NCBI GenBank assembly: GCA_003139095.1
Contig: PLHW01000066.1
Location: 173,454 to 237,453, forward strand
From: Acidobacteriaceae bacterium
Lineage (GTDB): Bacteria; Acidobacteriota; Terriglobia; Terriglobales; Acidobacteriaceae
Direction of reading: 5' to 3'
DNA length: 64,000 nt
Shown: piece by piece, positions 1 through 6,579 of the stretch
How positions within the stretch are numbered: position 1 is the stretch's first letter
How the letters are laid out: the number at the start of each line of letters is the position of its first letter
Made by a program: the position numbers and the translations under genes
The notes under the pieces: generated by a model
Told to the model about the DNA's origin: nothing
Seen by the model: only the letters and a program-made list of their open reading frames with translations
The model's database searches: none

Positions 1-1
1 T

Positions 2-748
2 CCCACCCTGCTGCACGGCTATGGCTCCTACGGGATTACCTATGACCCGAACTTCGACCCAACTTCTCTTGCCTGGCTGGAGCGCGGCGGCGTGCTTGCC
101 GTCGCCCATGTGCGCGGCGGCGGAGAGAACGGCGAAGACTGGCACAACGCCGGCCGCAAAGCCACCAAGCAAAACACCATCACTGACTTCGTCGCCTGCG
201 CCGAGTACCTCGTCTCCCAGCGCTACACCTCGCCTTCGCATCTTGCCGGCGAAGGCACCAGCGCCGGCGGCATTACCATCGGGGGCGCCATCACCGAGCG
301 TCCCGAATTATTCGGCGCCGCCCTCGATAACGTTGGCATGTCCGACGATCTGCGCGCCGAATTGCAGATCAACGGACCCGCCAACATTCCCGAGTTCGGC
401 ACCGTCAAGAACGAGCAAGATTTCCATAATCTGCTGAGGATCAGCGCCTACCACCGGTTGAAAGATCACACGCCCTATCCCGCCGTATTGCTCACCACCG
501 GAGTGAATGATCCGCGCGTCGATCCCTGGCAGATGAATAAGATGACCGCCCGTCTCCAAGCGGCGACCTCCAGCGGCAAACCGGTTCTCCTGCGCGTCGA
601 CTACGATGCCGGTCACGGAGGCATCGACGCGACGCGCGCTCAACACACCGCCTTGCTCACCGATCAGTTTTCTTTCCTGCTGTGGCAGTTGGGCGATCCC
701 GAATTCCAAATCCAAGACCCGGGCCCGCAGAGCCCAGCCGGCAAATAA
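2..748 (+). CDS. Prolyl oligopeptidase family serine peptidase (S9A), C-terminal part
   Basis: The gene enters from the left edge, so the start and the N-terminal beta-propeller are outside the window. The visible 248 residues are the alpha/beta-hydrolase catalytic domain, which cleaves short peptides after proline. The full triad can be read: the nucleophile serine in GEGTSAGG (codon 260-262), the aspartate in GVNDPRVDPW (codon 509-511) and the histidine in DAGHGG (codon 614-616). The family signature HVRGGGENGEDWH precedes the serine. The reading frame is open from base 2 and ends at a TAA. It faces the dinB-like gene tail to tail. Whether it is secreted cannot be judged without the N-terminus. 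Confidence 0.93.
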   Translation, partial: PTLLHGYGSYGITYDPNFDPTSLAWLERGGVLAVAHVRGGGENGEDWHNAGRKATKQNTITDFVACAEYLVSQRYTSPSHLAGEGTSAGGITIGGAITERPELFGAALDNVGMSDDLRAELQINGPANIPEFGTVKNEQDFHNLLRISAYHRLKDHTPYPAVLLTTGVNDPRVDPWQMNKMTARLQAATSSGKPVLLRVDYDAGHGGIDATRAQHTALLTDQFSFLLWQLGDPEFQIQDPGPQSPAGK

Positions 749-759
749 AACTTCAAGCT

Positions 760-1230
760 TCAGAACTTCTTCAACAGCGATATCTGCCCGGCGTGATACA
801 GCTCATGCTGGGCAAGCCCATCCAGCATGTAGCCGAACGTGTAGTGCGCGCCTTTCTTCCCCGGAACCGGCTTCAGCAGGCTCGCCTCGGGGAAGTGGGT
901 TACCGCGGCCGTCAATTCGTCATGCACGCGCCGCACTTCCTCCAGCGTCTTGCCCCACGCCGCCTCGCTCGTGTCGGTCACCGGCGGAAAATTTTCCGCG
1001 TCCGAAACCTGCACCGCTACGCCCGTCATGCGCCGTTGCACCGCTCCATCCCACGCCGCGATGTGCAGCACCAACTCCCAGATGCTGTGCGCATTCTTGA
1101 TCGGCCGCGCCGCCGCCTGCGCCGCCGTCACCCCGGTCAAAATCTCAAACAAAGAATCTCCATGCCACGCCCCTCCATAAAACGCCCGCCGCAACTGATC
1201 TGCAATCCTCGCAGTTTCCGCCATAGCCAC
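760..1230 (-). CDS. DinB-like (DUF664-type) four-helix metal-binding protein
   Basis: The 156-residue product has the DinB/YfiT-like four-helix-bundle pattern. Histidines that could bind a divalent metal appear in the central segment LHIAAWD and in the C-terminal motif QHELYHAGQISLL. This superfamily includes thiol-dependent transferases and many proteins of unknown role, so no substrate can be named. The protein has no signal peptide or membrane segment and should be cytoplasmic. It is transcribed convergently with the peptidase upstream in the window, 11 bases from that gene's stop. Confidence 0.8.
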   Translation of the reverse strand: MAMAETARIADQLRRAFYGGAWHGDSLFEILTGVTAAQAAARPIKNAHSIWELVLHIAAWDGAVQRRMTGVAVQVSDAENFPPVTDTSEAAWGKTLEEVRRVHDELTAAVTHFPEASLLKPVPGKKGAHYTFGYMLDGLAQHELYHAGQISLLKKF

Positions 1231-1296
1231 GCTCCAAAAAAATTATTCTAAATATCTCTCCCTATTTTGATGCCCAAGGTCTCACAGGAGAAAACC

Positions 1297-1623
1297 ATGT
1301 TGCCCAACTCCCGCATCGCAATTCATCCCGGCACCGTCCTCGCGGAGGAATTCCTGCACCCGCTCCACCTCACGCAAGCCAAACTCGCGCGCGCGCTCCA
1401 CATCCCCCTCAACCGCGTAAACGAACTCGTGCGCGGAAAGCGCGGCGTCACTCCCCAGTCCGCCCTTCTCCTCGCACAATATTTCGGCAACTCGCCCGAG
1501 TTTTGGATGAACCTCCAGACCGCCCACGATCTCACCCGCGCCCGCGCAGAAATGCAAAAGAAGCCCGCACGCCCTTCCTCAAAGTCCAAGCCCCGCCATG
1601 CCCGCGCCCAGGGCGCAGACTAA
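1297..1623 (+). CDS. HigA-family antitoxin-like XRE regulator, orphan
   Basis: The 108-residue protein has the HigA/VapI helix-turn-helix: the opening HPGTVLAEEFLHPLHLTQ, then LARALHIPLNRVNELVRGKR as the DNA-binding helices, and the typical FGNSPEFWMNLQTAHDL end. In this family it represses its own toxin-antitoxin promoter and neutralises a HigB RNase. The start was set at 1297 because AGGAG lies six bases upstream; ATGs at 1267 and 1270 have no such site. No HigB-like toxin is visible on either side, so it appears to be an orphan. A basic Lys/Arg/Pro tail of about 20 residues follows the conserved domain. Confidence 0.85.
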   Translation: MLPNSRIAIHPGTVLAEEFLHPLHLTQAKLARALHIPLNRVNELVRGKRGVTPQSALLLAQYFGNSPEFWMNLQTAHDLTRARAEMQKKPARPSSKSKPRHARAQGAD

Positions 1624-1642
1624 CCTCTGCGGGTGAAGTTTC

Positions 1643-2482
1643 TCACTCCGCCACCACGCAGATCCCCGCCTCATCTGCCGCCGCCACCATCGCCTCTCCA
1701 TCCAACAGCAAACACCGCCCCGCATCGATTCCGAGGCAACTCGCCCTCGCCTGCTTCATCGTCTCAATCGTCGCGACCCCAATCACCGGAACGTCAAACC
1801 GCATATCCTGCGCCGGCTTTGCGATCTTCACCACCGTCAGCGCCCGCTGCAATATCGACGCCTCACCCTCCAAACTCCGCATAAGCTCCCCCGCCCGCGC
1901 AATCGTCGCATCCGTTCCCTCCATCGCTTCCACCGCCACGCACGCCGTCTCCGCAATCACCACCGTCTGCCCAATGTCGTACTCCGCCAGACGCCGCGCC
2001 ACCTCCCGCCCATACCTAATATTCTTCCCCTCCTGCTCCGTCGGCCCCCGCCGCGTCCGCACCCCTGCCCGCGCCAGCAGCGGCTCCAGCAGCGCCGTCG
2101 AATTCTCCAGCACAATCCCTTCCTCCCCCAGCGCCTTCGCCACCGCCCCCAGCAGCGAATCCGTATTCCGTAGTGCCAGCGACATCAGCAGTTTCATCAT
2201 TCGCACATCCGGCTTGATCGCCGAAAAAATCTGTTTGTGTTTCACCTGCCCCGCCATCACCGCCCGCGTTACTCCCGCCCTCTTGAACGTATCGATCAGC
2301 TTCGACAATTCCCCCAGCGACAGCCAATGCACCACCGCGCCCTTCTCCGCGATCTCCGCGAACGCCTCTTCTTTAATCGCCGCCACTACCACCTCATATC
2401 CCTGCGCCCGCGCCGCCTCCAGCACCAGCAAAGGAAACTTCCCATTCCCCGCAATCAACCCAATTTTTCCCGCCGAGTCCAT
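1643..2482 (-). CDS. lpxI: UDP-2,3-diacylglucosamine pyrophosphatase LpxI (DUF1009)
   Basis: The 279-residue product matches LpxI, which hydrolyses UDP-2,3-diacylglucosamine to lipid X in lipid A synthesis and replaces LpxH where LpxH is missing. Readable family features are the opening KIGLIAGNGKFPLLV, the middle AVMAGQVKHKQIF, the segment LENSTALLEPLLA and the C-terminal VPVIGVATIETMKQA. The start at 2482 gives the usual family length. The frame stays open upstream for another 29 codons, but that stretch is repetitive and is probably not coding. Other lipid A genes are not adjacent. The organism is therefore expected to be diderm. Confidence 0.88.
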   Translation of the reverse strand: MDSAGKIGLIAGNGKFPLLVLEAARAQGYEVVVAAIKEEAFAEIAEKGAVVHWLSLGELSKLIDTFKRAGVTRAVMAGQVKHKQIFSAIKPDVRMMKLLMSLALRNTDSLLGAVAKALGEEGIVLENSTALLEPLLARAGVRTRRGPTEQEGKNIRYGREVARRLAEYDIGQTVVIAETACVAVEAMEGTDATIARAGELMRSLEGEASILQRALTVVKIAKPAQDMRFDVPVIGVATIETMKQARASCLGIDAGRCLLLDGEAMVAAADEAGICVVAE

Positions 2483-2602
2483 AAGCAACTCAGTGTAGCG
2501 CGGAGTGTCAGTCTGTGGCGCGGGACACTCAGTGTGGCGCGGACACTCCTGTTCGCGTGCCCGCGCCAAATGAGCTCTCCGCTCCGCCCCCAGCCCTGAA
2601 GC

Positions 2603-2634
2603 TGAACTTTGAAACCGTGAAACCTTGAAACTTT
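2603..2634 (+). repeat. 8-bp tandem array, four units
   Basis: Four successive octamers can be laid out, 2603-2610, 2611-2618, 2619-2626 and 2627-2634, with the consensus GAAACCTT. The same octamer recurs, in both orientations, between rimP and nusA at 4546-4622. It lies between lpxI and the promoter of the DUF2089 gene. Confidence 0.7.
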
Positions 2635-2678
2635 CTTACCCTTCCGCCAAAGGGACATTAAAGAACTTAATTATGTAC

Positions 2679-2707
2679 TTGACAAAACTAATATTCTGTC
2701 CTATAAA
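2679..2707 (+). promoter_or_regulatory. Near-consensus sigma-70 promoter for the DUF2089 gene
   Basis: A perfect -35 box TTGACA (2679-2684) is followed by a 17-base spacer and TATAAA (2702-2707). Transcription would begin near 2714, leaving a leader of only about 16 bases before the ATG at 2730. This is the clearest housekeeping promoter in the window. Confidence 0.8.
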
Positions 2708-2729
2708 ACTAGCTGTAGGTTATCTCGAT

Positions 2730-3080
2730 ATGGATATCTCTAAGGCCACCTGTTCCGATTGCAACCGCCCCCTCAAGGTCTCCCGCATGTCCTGCCCCTC
2801 CTGCTCCCTCGTCGTCGAGGGAAACTTCGAAGTCTCCCCCCTCGCCCAGCTCTCCATCGACGACCAGGCCTTTGTCATGGCCTTCGTCCGCCACCACGGT
2901 TCCATCAAAAAAATGGAGGCCCTGTTCAACATCAGTTATCCCACCGTCAAAAATCGTCTCAACGCCATCGGCGCCGCCCTCGATCACAGTTTCACGGCGC
3001 CTTCGCCGAACCTCTACGTCCTCGAGCAACTCTCGCGCGGCGAACTCACCGTCGAGGAGGCCATCGAAAAATTAACCTGA
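2730..3080 (+). CDS. DUF2089 family zinc-ribbon/HTH protein
   Basis: The 116-residue protein starts with a zinc ribbon made of two CxxC pairs (CSDCNRPL and CPSC), as in DUF2089 proteins. A helix-turn-helix-like segment, KKMEALFNISYPTVKNRLN, follows, and the C-terminus LSRGELTVEEAIEKL matches the short SHOCT-type helix seen in many regulators. It is likely a DNA-binding regulator. The start at 2730 is chosen because the domain begins there and a strong promoter ends just upstream. The next gene, 78 bases away on the same strand, carries a similar SHOCT-like N-terminus, so the two are probably one operon. Confidence 0.82.
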   Translation: MDISKATCSDCNRPLKVSRMSCPSCSLVVEGNFEVSPLAQLSIDDQAFVMAFVRHHGSIKKMEALFNISYPTVKNRLNAIGAALDHSFTAPSPNLYVLEQLSRGELTVEEAIEKLT

Positions 3081-3158
3081 AAATTCGTTGCCAAAAAAAT
3101 CGATCGCACATAACCCAACTGCACCATCAATTGCACGCAGTATCAAAAGGAGAAACCC

Positions 3159-3602
3159 ATGAATCCCGAACGACTGAAAATTCTCGAAATGCTCGCCGCA
3201 GGAAAAATCACCGCCGCCGATGCCGACAAGCTGCTCGACAAAATCGCCGGCTCCGCCTCCACCGAAAACCGCGCCGAATCGAAATCCACTGCCGGGCCCG
3301 AAACCGGCTCCGAAGCCAGGCCCGCCGCCGGCGACTCTCCCAAGCCGCGCTTCCTCCGCATCCTCGTCGACAAGCCCGGCCACGATCAGGTCAACGTCCG
3401 CATGCCCCTTGGATTGATGCGCACCGGAACCAACTTTCTCGCCGTGCTGCCCACCGAGGTTCGCGAGAAATTGTCCGAGCGCGGCGTCGACGTTGCCGCC
3501 CTCGGCTCTCTCAATGCCCGCGAATGGTCCGACCTCGTCGACAACCTCAACATCGATATCGAAAAAGGCGATGGCAAAAAAGTAAAAATCTTCTGCGAGT
3601 AA
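3159..3602 (+). CDS. SHOCT-like domain protein
   Basis: The 147-residue protein opens with RLKILEMLAAGKITAADADK, the SHOCT-like helix pair found at the N-terminus of YvlB/DUF4097-type and DUF2089-associated proteins. A Glu/Ala/Pro-rich linker of about 35 residues follows, then a conserved globular part with FLRILVDKPGHDQVNVRMPL and a C-terminal INIDIEKGDGKKVKIF-like strand. There is no signal peptide or membrane segment. AGGAG lies about six bases before the ATG. The molecular function is not known. Proximity to the DUF2089 regulator suggests a shared stress- or envelope-related control role, which is inference. Confidence 0.75.
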   Translation: MNPERLKILEMLAAGKITAADADKLLDKIAGSASTENRAESKSTAGPETGSEARPAAGDSPKPRFLRILVDKPGHDQVNVRMPLGLMRTGTNFLAVLPTEVREKLSERGVDVAALGSLNAREWSDLVDNLNIDIEKGDGKKVKIFCE

Positions 3603-4006
3603 TAGACATGTCGGTTTGGAGGCTGCGCAAGAACGCTTGCTCTGTGCACGATCGGGTAGGGCGCGAGTGCCACTCGCGCCGTAAGCAACGCAAGAATCAG
3701 ACGCGGCTTCCAGTCGCTGGGGCAACGCGGCGGCGTGAAACCAGAGTTTTCCGTCACCTCTTTAGCCTCTTCGTCAGCCGTCGGTCGGTAGCAAAAGCCG
3801 AAAGCGATTCGCAATACGCGAACGACTAACGACCATCGACTGCCGACGATCAGCGGTTTGTATTTTCCCGGGGCCCGGCGTATAGTTACTCCTTAGAACT
3901 GTTGTGTCGTAGTGTCGGATTTGGCGAAGCACACCAGTGGGCGCAAGCCCACTTTTTAGTTTCCGACGATTTCGGCTCTGCGGTTCCAAAGCAACTTGCT
4001 GAAAAC
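3603..4006 (+). other. Intergenic region upstream of rimP
   Basis: The 404 bases hold no convincing gene. They contain an 8-bp stem hairpin (3660-3667 with 3673-3680) with no T-run, a possible promoter for rimP (TTGTAT at 3858-3863, 17 bases, TATAGT at 3881-3886) and a terminator-like hairpin at 3936-3957. Confidence 0.6.
3936..3957 (+). terminator. Terminator-like hairpin in the rimP leader (possible attenuator)
   Basis: GTGGGC (3937-3942), the tetraloop GCAA, and GCCCAC (3947-3952) are followed directly by TTTTT (3953-3957), a textbook intrinsic-terminator layout. It lies 50 bases before the rimP start and downstream of a plausible promoter, so it would either end an upstream transcript or attenuate rimP-nusA-infB. 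Confidence 0.65.
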
Positions 4007-4525
4007 ATGGCTTTTGATAAAGACAAGCTCCGCGAAATCGCGGAGCGCGTGGCTGGCTCCAGCGGGCTCGAAGTGGTCGAAATTGAATTTCTCGGCTCCG
4101 GCAAGCATCGCATGCTGCGCGTCTACATCGACCGCCCCGGCGCCGTGCCTTCGGTCAATCATCCCGATGGCGTTACGCACGAGGATTGCGCCAGTTTCAG
4201 CCGCGAGTTTGGCACCATTATTGACGTTGAAGACGCGATGCCCGGCGGCTCGTACGTGCTCGAAGTTTCGTCGCCTGGCCTCGATCGCAAGCTGACCCGG
4301 CCCGCGGATTTTGAGCGCTTTCGCGGTCATCGCGTCAAGTTGATGACGCGCGAACCGGTGAACGATAACCGGCATTTTGAAGGCAAGCTTGAGCGCTTCG
4401 AAAACGGCAGGCTCGTGCTTGATCTGACCGAGGCGCGCCGCAAGATGCGCCCCAAAGACGGCACTCAGTCGGTGGAAATTGAACTAGGCAACGTCGAGAA
4501 GGCGAACTTAGTTCCAGAGATATAA
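4007..4525 (+). CDS. rimP: Ribosome maturation factor RimP
   Basis: The 172-residue product is RimP, which binds free 30S subunits and helps assemble them. The family pattern is clear: an N-terminal domain with LEVVEIEFLGSGKHRMLRVY, the DCASFSREFGTIID segment, the signature YVLEVSSPGLDRKL, and a C-terminal SH3-like domain with FEGKLERFENGRLVLDL. The start at 4007 fits the family; the frame is open further upstream, but that region is the leader hairpin. It is the first gene of the conserved rimP-nusA-infB order, 105 bases before nusA. Confidence 0.95.
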   Translation: MAFDKDKLREIAERVAGSSGLEVVEIEFLGSGKHRMLRVYIDRPGAVPSVNHPDGVTHEDCASFSREFGTIIDVEDAMPGGSYVLEVSSPGLDRKLTRPADFERFRGHRVKLMTREPVNDNRHFEGKLERFENGRLVLDLTEARRKMRPKDGTQSVEIELGNVEKANLVPEI

Positions 4526-4545
4526 AGATTTCAAAGTGATTGAGG

Positions 4546-4622
4546 TTTCAAAGTTTCAAGGTTTAAAACCGTCCGACGGTGCGGATCCTCTGAAACCTTG
4601 AAACCCTGAAACCTTGCAACCT
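4546..4622 (+). repeat. Inverted 8-bp repeat arrays between rimP and nusA
   Basis: Left arm octamers at 4546-4569 read TTTCAAAG/TTTCAAGG/TTTAAAAC. Right arm octamers at 4591-4622 carry the opposite-strand version TGAAACCT four times. The two arms pair perfectly over 12 bp (4553-4564 with 4593-4604), giving a long hairpin in the rimP-nusA spacer. There is no T-run. Confidence 0.75.
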
Positions 4623-4630
4623 GGATTCTT

Positions 4631-6301
4631 ATGGCAAGTGAGCTCTACAACATTATCGAAGGCGTGAGCCGCGAAAAAGGCATTGACCCGCGCATCGTCG
4701 TCAGCGCGGTCGAGGATGCCATCGTTGTCGCCACCCGAAAGTATTACAAGACGCAGGAAAATCTCCGCGCCGTCCTCGACAAGGATTCCGGCAAAATCAA
4801 CGCCTATGCCGTCAAGTCCATCGTCGAAACGCCCGAGCAGGTCGAGGACCCCAACCTCCAGGTCACCGTCGAGCAGGCCCGCAAAATGGATCCCTCCGCC
4901 GAAGCCGGTGGTGAACTCCTCATTCCCAAAGTCACCGAGGGAATCCTTGGCCGCATCGCCGCCCAGCTCGCCAAGCAGGTCATCTTTCAGAAGGTCCGCG
5001 AGGCCGAGCGCGACACCGTTTACAACGAGTACATCGGCCACGTCGGCGAAGTCGTCAACGCCACCGTCAAGCGCATCGAAGGCCCCGACGTCATCGTCGA
5101 CATCGGCAAGGCCGAAGCCCGTATGGGCCGCAAAGAGCAGTCGCGCCTCGAATCGTTCGCCGTCGGCGAGCGCATTCGCGTCGTCATCGTGCGCGTCGAA
5201 AAGGCCGTCAAGGGTCCCGGCGTCGTCGTCTCCCGCGCCGCGCCCGAACTTGTCCAGCATCTGTTCCAGACCGAAGTGCCCGAAATTTACGACGGCACCG
5301 TTGTCATCCGCGCCATCGCCCGCGAAGCCAGCGAGCGCACCAAGATCGCCGTCATGTCCAAAGATAAAGACGTCGACGCCGTCGGCGCCTGCGTCGGCAT
5401 GAAGGGCATGCGCGTCCAGTCCATCATTCGCGAGCTGCGCGGCGAAAAAATCGACATCATCGAGTATCACGAAGACCCCGTCACCTTCGCCGAAAAGGCC
5501 CTCCAGCCGGCCAAAGTCAGCCGCGTCACGGTTGTCGATGCCGGAGAAAAACATCTCGAAGTCGTCGTCGATGATACCCAGCTCTCCCTCGCCATCGGCA
5601 AAAAAGGCCAGAACGTCCGCCTTGCCGCCAAGCTCCTCGGCTGGAAAATCGACATCAAGAGCGAGGAAGAGAAGCGTCAGGAAGTCGAGCAGCAGATGTC
5701 TGCGCTCGTCACCCAGTCCGCCACGCCGCTCGAAAATGTCACTGGTCTTGGCGAAGGCCTCGTCGAAAAACTCAAGGCCGCCGGTGTCGGCACCGTCGAA
5801 TCCCTCGCCGACATGACCCCCGAGCAGCTCGAAGCCATCGAAGGCATCGGGCCGAAAACGGTGGAAAAGATCAGCATCGCGGTCAATAATTATTTCGCTA
5901 CCCTCGATGGCGTCGAAGCCGTAGCCGAGGGCTCCGAAGAACCTCCCGCTGAGGATGCATCCGCCGAAGCAGGCGAAGAAGTTTCTGCGGAAGCCTCCGA
6001 GCCCGGGGCTATCGAAGAAGCCGAATCCGCCTCCGCCGAATCGTCCGTCGACGAAGTTCCGGGAGACGAAGCGCCGGCCGACGAAGTTCCGGGAGAGGAG
6101 ATTCCAGGAGAAGAAATTCTTGGCCTCGAAGCTCCAGCAGAAGCCGTAGATCTGGCTGCCGAATCGGGCACCGCCGAAACGCCCGCCGCCGAGGGCGAAC
6201 CAACGTCCGGCGAACAAGCGTCCGCCGAGCACGCTTCGGCCCAGGAATCTTCCGCCGAAAAAGTTTCCGGCGAAGAAGCCGCGGAAGACAAGCAGACTTA
6301 A
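4631..6301 (+). CDS. nusA: Transcription termination/antitermination factor NusA
   Basis: The 556-residue protein binds RNA polymerase and controls pausing, termination and antitermination. Domains in order: N-terminal polymerase-binding domain (about 1-125), S1 domain near residue 135 (HVGEVVNATVKRIEGPDVIV), two KH domains (VGMKGMRVQSI and LAIGKKGQNVRLAAKL), then a helix-hairpin-helix region (about 365-425, GLGEGLVEKLKAAGV and IEGIGPKTVEKI). A final stretch of about 130 residues is acidic and Glu/Ala/Pro-rich with repeats such as DEVPGDEAPADEVPGEEIPG. This is not a folded NusA domain and makes the protein longer than the usual family size of about 350-500. It lies in operon with rimP and infB. 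Confidence 0.96.
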   Translation: MASELYNIIEGVSREKGIDPRIVVSAVEDAIVVATRKYYKTQENLRAVLDKDSGKINAYAVKSIVETPEQVEDPNLQVTVEQARKMDPSAEAGGELLIPKVTEGILGRIAAQLAKQVIFQKVREAERDTVYNEYIGHVGEVVNATVKRIEGPDVIVDIGKAEARMGRKEQSRLESFAVGERIRVVIVRVEKAVKGPGVVVSRAAPELVQHLFQTEVPEIYDGTVVIRAIAREASERTKIAVMSKDKDVDAVGACVGMKGMRVQSIIRELRGEKIDIIEYHEDPVTFAEKALQPAKVSRVTVVDAGEKHLEVVVDDTQLSLAIGKKGQNVRLAAKLLGWKIDIKSEEEKRQEVEQQMSALVTQSATPLENVTGLGEGLVEKLKAAGVGTVESLADMTPEQLEAIEGIGPKTVEKISIAVNNYFATLDGVEAVAEGSEEPPAEDASAEAGEEVSAEASEPGAIEEAESASAESSVDEVPGDEAPADEVPGEEIPGEEILGLEAPAEAVDLAAESGTAETPAAEGEPTSGEQASAEHASAQESSAEKVSGEEAAEDKQT

Positions 6302-6579
6302 GCTGGTTTCGCACCACGGCATCGCTTGATTGGATGCCGCAACCGAGTTTCGTAACAAGGTATAGCCTTAAGCGATGCCGCAAGAGAGCCAGAAGTCAGA
6401 TTGCAAAAGTAAGAACGACAGAAGTAAAAAACGCGGAAGCAAAACCCGAAAGTTCGGCAATGCCGAAGGGTTTTAACTTCTGACTTCTGACTTCGAACTT
6501 ATGAATTCCGAGATTCCGAGAGGTTAGATATGCGAACGTAGTATTCCAACTGGCGGGACGAAAAGGATAACGAGAACGG
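6302..6579 (+). other. nusA-infB spacer with 7-bp repeats
   Basis: The 278-base spacer holds a tandem 7-bp array at 6477-6519 (units CTTCTGA, CTTCTGA, CTTCGAA, CTTATGA, ATTCCGA) and looser copies near 6388-6430 in the opposite orientation. No gene is seen. Confidence 0.6.

Noticed and set aside
1503..2498. A 331-codon plus-strand frame over lpxI
   Set aside because: Ser/Ala/Pro-rich shadow of the minus-strand lpxI gene, whose family motifs are clear.
4556..6358. A 600-codon open frame antisense to nusA, and similar long antisense frames over infB (6985-8961)
   Set aside because: They are shadows produced by strong third-position GC bias. Their translations are Gly/Asp/Phe-rich low complexity with no domain, and the sense frames are certain genes.
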